64,000 bases of DNA from Rutpela maculata (lineage: Eukaryota; Arthropoda; Insecta; Coleoptera; Cerambycidae). The stretch spans positions 76,201,804 to 76,265,803 of the forward strand of contig OW386287.2 in NCBI GenBank assembly GCA_936432065.2. The letters are read 5' to 3'. The notes beneath the pieces were generated by a model. The model saw only the letters and a program-made list of their open reading frames with translations, did not search any database and had not been told where the DNA came from. The position numbers and the translations under genes were made by a program. Positions 23,085 through 34,120 of this stretch are shown here, one piece after another (position 1 is the stretch's first letter; each line of letters begins with the position of its first letter).

Positions 23085-23670
23085 GAATATAAAGTTTTAA
23101 CATATGATAGACTGGCGGTACATGACCAGTCAGGTGCAACGTTTTTAAAATGCATGCCAATCATATATATGAATGAAATTACCATGAATATGTCAGAAAC
23201 GCAAATTTTAGGCAGTCGTCGCGTGCAGAAGGGTGTGCAAATCAATTCTTGTTGTTTTTTTTTTCGTATTTTTTTTCTTTTTATTTTAAAATGGATGCCA
23301 ATAGTGCCAAACGAAAAGCCTTGAAAAAAAATCCAAAATCAAAATCATCCAAAATCAAGAACACCAAAAAATTTTACGATTTAATGTGCACATCAAAAGT
23401 TGTTTTGCGTGCGGAAACTGCATACCAATGAATTTCCGCTGGATTCTTTTTCACGGCTTTTCGTTTGCTATCCATTTTAAAATTTTAAAAAAATACAAAA
23501 AAAAACAAAAAAAATCGATTTGCACACCCTTCTGGACGCGACGACTGCCTAAAATTTGCGTTTCTGGCATATTCATGGTAATTTCATTCATATATATGAT
23601 TGGCATGCATTTTAAAAACGTTGCATCTGACTGGTCCTGTACCATCAGTCTATGATTAGAATGCTTCTGT
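23085..23670. repeat. Fold-back element with about 165-235 bp arms
   Basis: The segment 23085-23320 is repeated inverted at 23450-23670, with the centre near 23385. Landmarks are TTTTTAAAATGCATGCCAAT and CTGCACGCGACGACTGCC-type blocks. The mirror-image reading frames on the two strands share the peptide FLKCMPIIYMNEITMNM, which follows from the inverted DNA and is not evidence of a protein. Confidence 0.75.
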
Positions 23671-23975
23671 ATGTCATTCATTTACCAGAGATTCACCCAT
23701 TTGGGTATTGTTGGTAATCATATAGCGATTGAAAAAAAATTAGGTGATGATCTGTGCGAGTAGCCATTTTGGAAAATGGACGCCATCTTTGATGTTTATT
23801 GAAAATGCACTGCATAAACGTGTCAGGTGTCATTTTACATACACAAGCAATAAAGGTGCTGAACACGTTGAAGACATTAAAAGACATTTTAACAAAAATT
23901 GAAATATATAATAATGAAACCATACCTATTATGTCAAATAATTTTTAGTGGACATGGAAATCATTTCTGCTTGCA

Positions 23976-25842
23976 TTGACAATAAGTAATATGTACATGA
24001 ATGTTACCAATGTTTATTCAGATAATTATGAACTCAGGGCACACCATGAGTCATCATCAATTATATCAAATAACATGGAAAGTAAGATTAAAACGATGAT
24101 AAATTTCATTACAGATAACAAAAACCCATTTTATCTAGGGGCAAAAGAACTGAGAAACATTATTACGGAGCAGACAGTTGAAGATGCTCTGAAAAATAAG
24201 TTATTTCAGGTCTTTCCTGTAGTAAATGAAGCGTATGAAACATTTGGGAAAGACAGATTCATTGATAAGAAAGCTAATATTTCGGATACCATCCACACTC
24301 AAAGAAAATGATAGGCAAATTCAACCAAAAAGAGCATATGAAATCGTGTCTATCTAGTTTCATAGTTAAATCAATCAGTAAAGAATAGTCATACAACTTT
24401 ATTTGTTTTCGTAAACAAATAGTAGTTTAATAATCATATCTTCTTGTAACAAATTAAATAGTACAATGACATTTTTTTATGTTCACTAACCATTTTCAAT
24501 TTGATCTACAATTAAATAGTACGACTTTGTTTTTTTGTTCACCAACTAATTTTTAGGTTGATCTACACTTTATTGTATGATGAAGTTTTTTTTGGTTAGC
24601 CAAAATCTCAGTATTGAGACATCAGACCACCCAAACCAAAGATTAGAGATCGTTTATAAGATCCATCCAAATATATCGATGATCCCTGAGAGAATTTGAA
24701 CACTGCAATCATGTTATTAATTTTCTATAAATTCATAAGAGTGTAAGATAATGCATGATTGATTATTGTCAGTGATTTGTATGTGGCGTTATCTGGGAAT
24801 AATTTCTGTAATAGACTACGTGGTAAGCAAGCAAATTTTATGGTAATTCTTTTAGAACTTCTAGAAGACGACAATAATATTGGTTTTTCTACCAAGTACA
24901 ATAGTACAGCGAACTAATACTGGGTTAGAATTACAATTCGATAATAGTTAAAAATAAAATATACTATTATCTAGTTTAATTTGACAGAATTCAACAAAAA
25001 AATAGTCAGACGAACAAAATAATAGTCTTATTCATCTATTTTTTAAGTTAATGTTTGTTTTGTTGTACGACAACTTTTTATTAATTAAAATAACAATCAC
25101 ATCTTGTTTAAAAATACCATCAATATAGTTTGGTTTAACAAAATTAACGATATTGTTAGTTAACCATTTTTTTTTGTTGAATTTACCCATACTATTTCTT
25201 TGAGTGCATAGGACGAATTTACCACCTATTAATAGCATCCTCACAGAGGAACAGACTGTGAAAACCAAGACACCTAAAAAAAACAAGCTATGGTCCAACG
25301 CACTATTCAGCTAGCTAGAGAGAGATAGGTTGCCCGTTGCCCTATTAATGAACTCTTAAAATTTTTTCCCTTTCGATGAAAACGGGTTCTTTCCAAAGAC
25401 AAACAAGAGCACACTATCCTCAGAACTTGAAAAAGTATTAACCGAAACGTATGGTAGTTCATCAAACTTATCCAATCTTGCAAATTATTATATTGTGGAT
25501 TTCATGGCGTGCGCTAGAAAGATTTCTCTGAAAGATTTGAAAACATTTGGAGATTTCTGTGAGCCAGTGTGTTCATATATGAAAAATAGTACAGCAAATA
25601 CAGCATCAAAAATTGACTTCATATTTGATTCTTACATCGATAAGTCGCCAAAGAGTTTCGAACGAATTTGTCAGGGCACATGTGGATCAATCAACCTTCA
25701 CTCCAGTAAAAAAAAAACACCTATTCCTATACAAAAAGACACATTTTGGTCTTTTAGTTCCAACAAAGTCAAACTTCAAGACTGTTTCAAATCGTATCTA
25801 TTAGAAAAATGCAGCAACATATGGCCAAATATTGAAAATTAG
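23976..25842 (+). pseudogene. PIN/CXC transposon protein, copy 4 (N-terminal and core start), split by an insertion
   Basis: The frame at 23976-24295 contains an AHHESSS start, NKNPFYLGAKELRNIIT and YETFGKDRFIDKKANISDTI. In the family a segment of this form precedes the nuclease-like core. After the inserted element (24296-25206) the line resumes with RTNLPPINS. It continues after frame changes to 25495-25842, where KIDFIFDSYIDKSP matches the IDIVFD / VDLVWD motif of other copies and FWSFSSNKVKLQDCFKSYLL follows. It stops near 25842, before the acidic EADTR core. The copy lies in intron 3. Confidence 0.65.
24296..25206. mobile_element. TIR element inserted into copy 4
   Basis: The left end starts CACTCAAAGAAAATGATAGG and the right end, read inverted, starts CACTCAAAGAAATAGTATGG. 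Similarity continues through AAATTCAACCAAAAAG and an AATAGTCRTACAACTTT block. Removing the 0.9 kb brings DTI and RTNLPP of the interrupted protein together, which marks the boundaries well. No reading frame of its own with family resemblance; non-autonomous. Confidence 0.7.
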
Positions 25843-25845
25843 AGC

Positions 25846-26479
25846 CATTTGCCAACTTCCATTGCATTTGAACAAAAAAAAACCAATAATACTATTTAAA
25901 GTAAATAGCTTTTTATTTCTTAACACAATTAACAATCTCAACGAATTCAACTAAAAACCTATTTAAATAGTACCCCACTTAAATTACTACATAATTCCAC
26001 CTTTCTTCTAATTCTTTGTAACTTCTTCTAATTTCTTCAAGAGGTATTATAATTGTTATTATTTTATCCAAATAGAATTTTTCAGTAAAATTAACAAAAA
26101 TACCAGTTTACCTATAATGATTTATTTTCTTTTATTTTCTTCTTAGATTAACTCCATTTTTACTGAAATTTGGTAAAAATCCATGTTACGTCAAGCAAAA
26201 AAAATTCCGATTTTCACGAAATTTTACAGGAGAGCATATCCGAACAACCTTCATTAACAAAATTTTTGTCTATCTCTAAGCGTACTATGATTTCTCGAAA
26301 ATTGCGATTTTCTTTTTATCGCAGTAGGCCGATGTTTTAGATCTAGGCGGCATTTATGTGTTGAATGAAGTCGTCTTATGGAGTTGTATGGCTGATAAAA
26401 ATGGCAAATGAATTGGGCTACAAATAAAAAAGATACATTTAAAAAATCACAAAATTTCAATACTTCAGAACGTGTTGCT
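25846..26479. other. Intron 3 sequence, nothing firm
   Basis: Runs of A or T and no coding signal. The part at 26440-26479 begins to resemble the centre-side sequence of the hAT fold-back at 59690-60312. Confidence 0.35.
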
Positions 26480-26714
26480 GTATTTTTATGAAAAGTAAAA
26501 TGCATATGACAAAAAAAATTATTTTAAACAGTAGTCCCTAGACCTGGGGGGGGTGGTAATCGAATTTTGAAAAATTTTTTCGCAAACTGCTTTTTCAAAA
26601 TTTTTTAGGGATCGTTAGAGAAGTGCTTCTCGAGATGTTATTTCCCATATTTCGTATGGGTCCCATGCGCCACAGACGAGAAAAAAATTATTGAAATTTC
26701 TAGATCTGCGCTTG
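26480..26714 (+). mobile_element. Half of a hAT-type fold-back element
   Basis: Matches one arm of the 59690-60312 palindrome. It has AAAAGTAAAATGCATATGA, a G-run after CCTAGACCTG, GAGAAGTGCTTCTCGAGATG and the end CTAGATCTGCGCTTG. Only the right arm and terminus are present; the left arm is missing or replaced. Confidence 0.65.
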
Positions 26715-27005
26715 GAAATAGTCAAGATATTATAAATAAATGGTGATTATTAGAGGACTTCCAAGGACTCCCAATAATTTCATTTGTAAACATTTAAAAC
26801 GGCTTCTTTAATTTTCATTTGAAATAGGTTCCGTGGTTCTATTGCCTTTTTAGGCTTAATTTGCTCTTGTCAATAGCATACCTATGAAAACAATCAAACT
26901 GGTGCTTAATAGGCCAGTTGTCAGGGAGTTCAGGATGCGTAATTACCGTTATAAATCGGACAAAAGATTTTACTGTTGGAACAAGTTCTCTTTTAGACAT
27001 ATCCT

Positions 27006-27218
27006 ACCGGCACGGTAGCTCAATCGGTTAAGGCGTATTGAGTGGCGAATACGCTGATCGACTCGCTACCGCGCTCTGGGTTCGACCCCCAGCCCCGGTA
27101 TTGACAACACCGATGGGTGTGGATGTATGTCTGCGTTTTTGCGAATGTGTAACCCCCTTCCGGACAGCCTTGGCTTTGGATTTGTGGGTTGTCTACTATC
27201 TATGGTGTGTTTATATTA
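27006..27218 (+). mobile_element. tRNA-derived SINE
   Basis: The head begins ACCGGCACGGTAGC. It has a good A box, TAGCTCAATCGG, at 27016-27027 and a good B box, GGTTCGACCCC, at 27079-27089. The tRNA-like part closes at 27100 with CCCCGGTA, which can pair with the 5' TACCGG. A long insert between the boxes and a body of about 110 bp after the tRNA part argue against a working tRNA gene. It interrupts the left TIR of 26909-28178, which continues on both sides. A related head occurs at 45451. Confidence 0.7.
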
Positions 27219-27455
27219 TTTTTTCCCCCCTCGCCCCCCCCCCAATTTTCGGGGAATACCACGTAAAAATCGTTCTTTTGCCAATATCTCGGTTCTGAAC
27301 GGTTCTACCTAAAAAAAGATACTTATAAAATTTAAAGATAAGTAGATTCTCTATCGAATTGGTTCAGACATATTTTTACGTACTATTAATATTCTTGGAG
27401 TTATAGGCGGGGAAATCAAGCATCGTATCGATAGTTTTATATATGTTAATTTTCA

Positions 27456-27870
27456 TTGAAAGACATACTTTTCGAATATAATGGTTACATTCCTCCGTAC
27501 AGAACTGTCAGCAGTAAACTAGAAGGCAAATATGGCACTGATATTATAATTTCTAACGAGCATAGTAACGATCCTATCAATAGTTTCCGGTATACCAGTT
27601 TTAAGATTTTAACAGCGAATTGGTACGAGAATCGAGAAGAAAACGTGGAAGAAGTAAAAGCGACTGGAGCAATAATAGTAGAAGATATTATAGATCCCAT
27701 GTATATGAAATAAAAAGTTACAACGTTGAGAATGACATACCGGGCAGTCTTAATGTTCTTATGCAAACAATTATGTGTAAAAGCAAGCGCGGGGACAAAG
27801 AGAAGTGGACTACGAAATGGACTGCTATTTCACAAGCATTAATAGCTTCAGCCGATATTCAGGGTGGATG
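27456..27870 (+). pseudogene. PIN/CXC transposon protein, copy 5 (extreme N-terminal part)
   Basis: The frame at 27456-27713 reads VSSKLEGKYGTDIIISNE, then SFKILTANWYENREEN and GAIIVEDIIDPMYMK. It is broken by TAA at 27711-27713 and continues in another frame with NVENDIPGSLNVLMQTIM and WTTKWTAISQALIASADI. In full-length relatives this 'L...YG..I......F......I....WY..R' region is the N-terminus, ahead of the segments seen in copy 4 and copy 1. The core and tail are absent between these TIRs. Confidence 0.6.
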
Positions 27871-28312
27871 CGATACGATTCTTGATTTCCCCCGCCTAGA
27901 ACTCCAAGAATATTAATACTACGTAAAAATGTGTCTGGAGTATTTCGATAGAGAATTTACTTATCTTTAAATCTGATAATTATCTTTTTTTGGTAGGACC
28001 GTTCAGAACAGAGATATTGGCAAAAAATGATTTTTAAGCGATATTTCCCCAAGATTGGGGGTGTTCCGGGAGGGCGGATGAGGGGGACAATTAGCATGTC
28101 TAAAAGAGGCATATAATGAACTGGTTCCAACAGTAAATTCTTTTGTCCGATTTAAAACGATGTTAATTTACCTGACGACTGGCTTATACCATTTTTACAG
28201 AACTATTTTCAACAAAATTTTATTACATTTTAACAAAGATTATAGGGAAAAACGAACTTTACCTATTTTTCTTCATATAATCCAGCTCTAAAATAATTCT
28301 TCATGGTTTAAG

Positions 28313-28481
28313 GGATATTTTAAAAATGGCTACCCTCATGGATTTGGCAAATTAATTCTTCCAGATCTCAGTAAATATGAAGGTGACTTTTGTAAAAGTT
28401 ACTTTCATGGAATGGGGACGTTTTATATTTCATCAACGCCAACTGTATATAATGGCAAATGGAAGAATGGAAAAAAACATG
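28313..28481 (+). CDS. RSPH10B: RSPH10B-like protein, exon 4 (residues 214-270), MORN repeats
   Basis: The acceptor is GGTTTAAG|GGATAT and the donor CATG|GTGAGT (phase 1). The exon completes the MORN repeat begun at the end of exon 3 (YE|GYFKNGYPHGFGKL) and encodes YEGDFCKSYFHGMGTFY and the start of the next, YNGKWKNGKKHG. Phase and MORN register are continuous with exon 3 across a 10.1-kb intron, strong evidence that both belong to one gene. Confidence 0.88.
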
Positions 28482-28813
28482 GTGAGTTTGCATGAATTTT
28501 AATGTGTAATTCTGTAATTGGAACTTTTGATCCGAAAAATACATATTATTAGAGATTACATTTAGAAAATTATGATTTTATTTTTTAGAAAAAGGAAGTG
28601 ATAACCTAAAATTTACATGCATTTTTTTACTTTTCCTTAATGGTCAATTAAGAAAAAGCAAAAATCCGCACTATTAAATTTTCAATAAAATTGATTTTTC
28701 TACCATATTTTTTTTCTTTGTTGCTTAATTGTTTGTTTCTTAGGATTCATTGGAAAAACTAAGTCTGAATAGCATTTGACTATTAATTTATCTCAAAAAC
28801 TACCAAGCCTATA
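28482..28813. other. Intron 4 start, nothing recognised
   Basis: AT-rich intronic sequence with no coding signal or element termini. Confidence 0.4.
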
Positions 28814-29161
28814 CAGTAGGGTGCACCGAAAAAATAAATAATTTTACTTTTGTTTTAAATTAATTACTCCTGGGTAATGAAAAGTTGTGGCTGCTCATTA
28901 GGTATAATGTGTTACATTTTCAGCCCTTGAAATGGAGGATTTGAGGTGCCCCACCCACCATTTACTAACCTAAAAAACATACATATATTTTTTTAATTAC
29001 TTCATTTTTAATATTTTTGTTAACCTATGAAAAGTCCTACCTGAAAGGTTTATTTCTTTAGTGAACCATTTACAAGCGCCCCAAAGCATTTCCTGTTCAG
29101 AAAATTAAATTAATAGTACGGAACAAATTTTTATTGAAATAATGTAAATATAAAACTATAC

Positions 29162-30249
29162 TTATTGCAACCTAAAATCAGATTTTTTATTATAAGATTT
29201 AATCATTGACCTAGATTCAATTCTAGTTCGAATAAATTCATCTCGTTGCTCCTCGCACACTGCTCTGGAGGATTGCGTATGGCAAGCAAAATCTTTAAAC
29301 TGCAGCAGATGTGCAATGTAGTCTGTTTTCACATAATCTTTCAATAGCTGTATTTCGGTAAATATAGTCAAATGTGACTCATACCGTTCGTTTTTATTCC
29401 AGTCAATTAAATCTACCTAATCAGATGAGTTTGAGAAGCAGAAACGTCAAGCAGGAGCAAGTGTCAGGACACTTGCTTCTCAAACTCATTTGATTACGTA
29501 GATTTAATTGATTGAAATAAAAACGAATGGTATGAGCCACCAGGGCATTGTGATATTTCTAATTCACCAGAATCTGAAGGCAAAGATATGGCAGCATTTT
29601 TTTGTTGTTCACTTCGTTGTCTTCATCTGGGATACTATTTTGTTTCAAAAGTTTTTTCTTCATACATTCATCTTCAAAATGCTTCCGCTTCTCTCTCAGT
29701 TGCAACTGTTTGATGCCTTTACGATCAATATTTCCAATCATCATTTTTCGTTCAGTTTGTTGATCAGTTATAAATCCTCTTTCTTGAATAGGAATCCTTT
29801 TACCTTTAGCGCAAGAGCAAAGAGACACATTTTTCACTTACACGCAGCTATATCAAATATTTTTCTGATTCTTTGATAAAAGCTGCTATTTTTTCTTTAT
29901 AGCCGCTGCAGCTAAATTGTTTCTTATAGTGCTTGAGTAAACCTCGGTACTTGTCATGGTACTTTTTTATCCTATCAACGATTTGCTGCTCGGATATGAC
30001 CATATACCAAATTTCCTCCACTCGTCTTGCCACAACTTGAGATATTTCTGCAATTGTTCGTTCCTTTCCAGCAGGAGTCCTCGTGTCATATATCGTATAC
30101 AAATATTCATTAATAATGCATGTATAAGTTGGCAAGATGGTTTTAATAAAATTTTGGGGATACCAAATCGGACAAACTGCCTCTGTCCGATTTGAGAAAG
30201 ACCTCTTAGAAGAAGACTGAGTTTGTTTTTCGGCCATTGCAGTTAACAT
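29162..30249 (-). pseudogene. Second-family transposon protein, nearly complete span but broken
   Basis: On the minus strand three blocks follow in order. The N-part at 30249-29848 (WYPQNFIKTILPTYTCIINE; IWYMVISEQQIVDRIKKY) ends in a basic K/Y stretch. The middle at 29837-29559 reads CSCAKGKRIPIQERGFI, then RKMMIGNIDRKGIKQL, preceded in another frame by FDIAACK. The C-part at 29371-29162 reads FKDFACHTQSSRAVCEEQRDEF. Frame changes and a stop occur between N-part and middle, and a nested palindrome at 29376-29540 separates middle from C-part. Catalytic residues cannot be pointed to. I know the blocks from multicopy insect proteins but not their reaction. Confidence 0.65.
29376..29540. repeat. 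165-bp hairpin inside the 28814-30861 element
   Basis: The arm TGACTCATACCGTTCGTTTT reappears inverted at the right end as AAAACGAATGGTATGAG, and GAGTTTGAGAAGC / GCTTCTCAAACTC pair near the centre. The arms are about 65-70 bp. It may be a local inverted duplication of coding sequence or an inserted MITE. Confidence 0.7.
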
Positions 30250-30899
30250 GGACTAAAGATAGATGGTATTAATGAATTATTTCTGAAAACAAAAACATAG
30301 TTTTATGAAAATATGAAATGAAATTTGGTGGACTATTTTTACATTTTGCAACTTCTTAACAAGTGAGAGTATATTCTTTGTTTATAATTATATTCACATG
30401 TATTCGAGTAAAGAGCTTAAATTGAGAATAGCTTTTATACTTACATTAATTATTATTTACTCAACAGGTAAAAGAAATCAGGCAATGAAGTTCTCACAAG
30501 TTGCTTGAATTACACCTCAAAATTGCCAAGGCGACGACTTAACTATGGACCGGACAAAATTAAGATGATGTTTTTAGCGTTGGTAAAGTAGATTTCGCAT
30601 AACCAACCTGCCAATTATAGTAAACTGGTATGTTGTCTATCAGAAAGTTGATTATTTTCAGTACCTATTATGCTGTGTTGGTTGTCACTTAGGTACAGAT
30701 GTTTTCTAAAATGATTGAATTTTCAAGTTCCATGGGGCACCTGTTAACTTTGTTCAAATTCATTTTATCTTTTATATTCTCACAAAGGACATTAATCCGC
30801 AACTTTTCCACACCCAGGCTTTCATATATATAATTTTATTATTTTTCGGTGCACCATAGTGTACAGTCATAATATTCCTTTTGTTGTAATTTACATTCT

Positions 30900-31187
30900 A
30901 ACCGTACTCAATGTTTATTGATTGAAGAATATCGAGCAGGCTTATGAACTCATTTTCACATGCTGTAACAAGGTGAAATCATCTTCAAATCTCAAGTTAG
31001 AAATCTTGCTTCAGCCTATGGCTACTCCACTCTACACGTCCTCCAACACACATCGCATCACGTCGTCACTATAAATGTTAAAAAGAGGATTGTTGACAAA
31101 ACACATCAGCACCGTCTGACTCCTTTGCCAACTGTACATTTGTCGGAACTCTCACCAAAGCAGCGTTTTTGTCAAGTTAACAAATAA
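30900..31187 (-). pseudogene. Short LINE reverse-transcriptase remnant
   Basis: On the minus strand a decayed reading gives CVLSTILF, then NIYSDDVMRCVLEDV, then SNLRFEDDFTLLQHVK. This is the order of the 'GCPLSPLLFN.Y' and 'FADD' boxes of endonuclease-type LINE reverse transcriptases, with FEDD in place of FADD. There are stops and one frame change. Only about 70 residues remain. Confidence 0.5.
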
Positions 31188-32610
31188 CACAGCCACACAC
31201 AAAAAAAAAGTTCTGTGCAGCGGACCAAATTATATGGATATGGGATATGGTGTATTATTCGACGCTGAATCCGAATTCGTGGTCCAAAAAAAAATCTATC
31301 GTGTCAGTTTTGTTTTTGTCAGTTTTGTTTTTGTCAGTTTTGTTTTTTAGTCAAAAACATCCATTAAAATGGTGTAAAATCATAGAAATAATGTAATAAC
31401 TCTTAATGAAGTGTGAAAAATGGTAGATGTTTTATAGTCGAGAGTAGAGAATATAAATTCGAGCCACAGTAAGCTATTTCTATAAATTAATCCAAAATCC
31501 GCCCTTATGGGGGAATGAAAACTACCGTTAAAACTCAAAAGTCGCAGGTGAGTGTAAATAATATGTACAGAGGCCAAATTTTTCTATCTCTTAGTGCAAA
31601 ATATTTGACTGAACGGTTAAGACTACCCCCACCCCGGTTTCAAAACTGGAAAAAAAATCAGGCAGGGTGAACAAATATGGAGTAAATTCATTCCAATCAC
31701 CAATACATGATTAGACTTAAAGGGTGGTAAGAGCTACACCTATGCTCAAATGTTACATATGGGTGCTATTAAAATTCGGAAAGAGTCAAATACTTGTTGC
31801 TCATTGTGCCAAGTATACAAATCTGGTACGACAACCTAATATTTTTAATAAGGTTGAGGTAAAAACTACCCCCACATACGGACGGAAATAGATAGACGGA
31901 AATTTTGTTAATTTAGGTATATAGCTTACATAGATAGAAAAAATTGCCACTGAAGAGATACCATCCTATATCTATGATTAAAAAAAGGGAAAAGAAAACC
32001 ACGGAAAAGATATTTTGAAGATAAGAGAGAAAAATCATAAGAAAAGAAAGTATTTGGATTGATTGTCGAAAGTATGATACAAATAGGAAAAAGAATAGCT
32101 TTACACAGATAGATAAGTTGATAAATGTTAAGATAAACAGTTGAATAAGCAGGTATGGTATAATAAATAAAACACAACTGGTTAATGCTTAATATATGAA
32201 TTTACTCCATTTTATCTACCCTGCCTAAAACTACAAATGCCTGAATTTTTGTTCCAAGATATTAGAAGTAATGAAATCCGTCCGGCTGTGGGGGTAGTTT
32301 TTACCCCTCCCCCCAATGGTAGTAATTTTCAAACTTATTAAGATTGAGTGGTTGTCGTACTTTTCTAATGTAAATCTCTCTCTATTTGCACACTTCCAAT
32401 GAATTATGACAACTAACTGACAATGTCACAAAAATTAAAGTTAGATGTACACAACTAGATTTTAGCAAAAATACGTTATAAGACTTGTCCTATTTAATTT
32501 TGCTCACGACAGTACCAGATTTGTATATTTGGCACGATGAGCTACAAGTATTTGACCCTTTCCGAATTTCAATAGCACCTATATGCATCATTTGAGTATG
32601 GGGGTAGCTC

Positions 32611-32826
32611 CAGGGCTGACGACAGGGGGGGCAGGCGGGGCTGCAGCCCCGGGGCCCGGGCCCGAAGGGGGCCGGCACTATCACTGTTAAATACATTTTT
32701 GTATTGATTCTATTTCAAATGAAATATTACGTGAATTGAAAATTCGTATTTTTGATGTGTCCTAGACGAGGGGGGCCCGCCAATTTGATTTTACCCCTGG
32801 GCCCGTAATGTCTCTCCACGGGCCTG
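32611..32826. mobile_element. 216-bp hAT-type MITE with 8-bp target duplication
   Basis: It begins CAGGGCTGACGACAGG and ends GCCCGTAATGTCTCTCC...GGCCTG. Both sides carry the identical octamer GGTAGCTC (32603-32610 and 32827-32834), the 8-bp duplication expected for hAT. It is GC-rich at both ends, unlike its surroundings. It interrupts the larger element 31188-33967. Confidence 0.8.
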
Positions 32827-32999
32827 GGTAGCTCTTACTAAGGGTAGACTCTAGTCATGTGTCGGTGGTTGGAACGAATTCACTCCATATTTGTTCACCC
32901 TGCTTAAAACTACAAAAGCCTCAATTTTTTTCCCGTTTTGAAACCTGAGTAGTTTCAACCCTCCATAAACCCTATGGAGGGTTAAAACTTTCGATTCTC

Positions 33000-33480
33000 T
33001 ACCCTTTGAGAGTAACGGCTGGTTGTCGCCAAAGATGTTTTAAATCCTAGATCGCTCAACCCTATCTCAATTCTGCGTACAACATATCCTGACTTTTTCA
33101 AGCAAAGAACCGCCCATTATCTCTCCCGCTCTGCTCCCACTCTGGACCCAACTCCAAATACGCCTGTTGTTTATGTGCATGCCTCACTTCTAGTTGCTTC
33201 TAGTCGCAAACTTTCGCGACGTTGTCAAAGATCAGAGACAAAAGTCGTTTAAAGCGGGGAATTTTGAAGTGGTCAAATGCAATAACGTTGTGCGATCGGA
33301 GAATGTAGAGAAAAGGGGGGCAGTTTGGCAACACAGCTGGTTGCTTCAGTTAGTTGTTAGTGCCGGTTTGATTGCGTTTGCGCTGTAAGAGCTAAAAATC
33401 TTGTTTAACAAACTCGAACTGATCCGACCTAGCAATGGTAAAGTCCGACAATTCCAGCATTGCTATCTCGCTTTTTGAGG
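33000..33480. other. Interior of the 31188-33967 element, unassigned
   Basis: This part has slightly higher GC than its neighbours. A 64-codon frame at 33194-33388 shows no resemblance I can name. No repeat partner in the window was noticed. Confidence 0.35.
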
Positions 33481-34120
33481 CGTGTTAATATTGCTTTCTC
33501 CGTTGAGATGTTTTCAGCTTTGTCATATAGGAATTCCTTATGGGTTAAACCATCTAGTAGTTAAAGATCTTTGGTTGTCGCACCAGAGTCAAATATTTTG
33601 CACTAAGATATACACAAATTTGGCCTTTGCACATGTTATTCACACTCACCTGCGTCTTTTGAGTTTTAGCGGTAGTTTTCACGCCCCATAAGGGCGGATT
33701 TCGGTTTAATTTATAGAAATAGCTTACTTTGGCTCGAATTTATATTTTCTATTCTCGACTACAAAACATCTACCATTTTTCACACTGCGTTAAGAGTTAT
33801 TACATTATTTCTATTAGTTTACACCATTTTAAGGGATATTTTTGACTAATAAACAAAACTGTCACGATAATTTTTTTTTAACTACGGATTCGGGTTCAGC
33901 GTCAAAAAATACGCCATATCCATATAATTTGGTCCGTTGCACAGAACTTTTTTTTGTGTGGCTGTGTAATGAATAGTTCATGAAACAAAATTTTCGGATG
34001 GTGACAGCCCACCAAATCACCTACAAATAATTCCACCGATATGACAATTTTAAAATCATCGTATCTTCGGATATCGGATGTATGGGAACTTAGCTTTAGA
34101 CATTCTTTTGAAACTCCCTA

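Larger units (their letters stand above)
26909..28178 (+). mobile_element. Long-TIR DNA element with N-terminal PIN/CXC remnant and nested SINE
   Basis: The left arm (26909-27430, minus the SINE) and the right arm (27870-28178) are inverted copies. Shared blocks are AAATCGGACAAAAGA, CTCTTTTAGACAT, CGGTTCTGAACGGT / ACCGTTCAGAACAG and CTTGGAGTTATAGGCGGG. Outer ends are near AGGCCAGTTGTCAGG and its complement. The space between holds coding sequence of the PIN/CXC family. It ends 134 bp before exon 4. Confidence 0.75.
28814..30861 (-). mobile_element. 2.05-kb TA-flanked DNA transposon, second protein family
   Basis: The left end is CAGTAGGGTGCACCGAAAAA after TA (28812-28813). The right end is its near complement, read inverted as CACTATGGTGCACCGAAAAA, followed by TA (30862-30863). 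The reading direction of its protein is minus. The GCACCGAAAAA ends resemble the GGGCCGAAAAAA ends of the 20395-22629 palindrome, and both carry the CHTQ-type C-terminal block, so they are probably relatives. The superfamily is not assigned. Confidence 0.8.
31188..33967. mobile_element. 2.8-kb long-TIR element with nested inverted repeats
   Basis: The left arm 31188-31575 is repeated inverted at 33640-33967. The ends are CACAGCCACACACAAAAAAA and complement. Shared blocks include GTAATAACTCTTAATGAAGT and GGACCAAATTATATGGATAT. Inside, a second pair of inverted segments lies at about 31603-31870 and 32215-32345 (CTACCCCCAC..., GAATTTACTCCAT), with a third copy of this segment at 32870-32960. No protein family was recognised between them, so the element looks non-autonomous. 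It lies in intron 4. Confidence 0.65.

Noticed and set aside
23064..23681. Conserved peptide FLKCMPIIYMNEITMNM on both strands as a duplicated gene
   Set aside because: Both come from the arms of one fold-back element; identity of peptides only reflects inverted DNA.
27006..27100. Functional tRNA gene
   Set aside because: The spacing between A and B boxes is too long for a normal tRNA, no clear anticodon arm was found, and the sequence continues as a SINE body inside a TIR.
33194..33388. Possible small host gene between the inverted repeats
   Set aside because: No recognised motif, no splice support, and it is enclosed in a TIR element.
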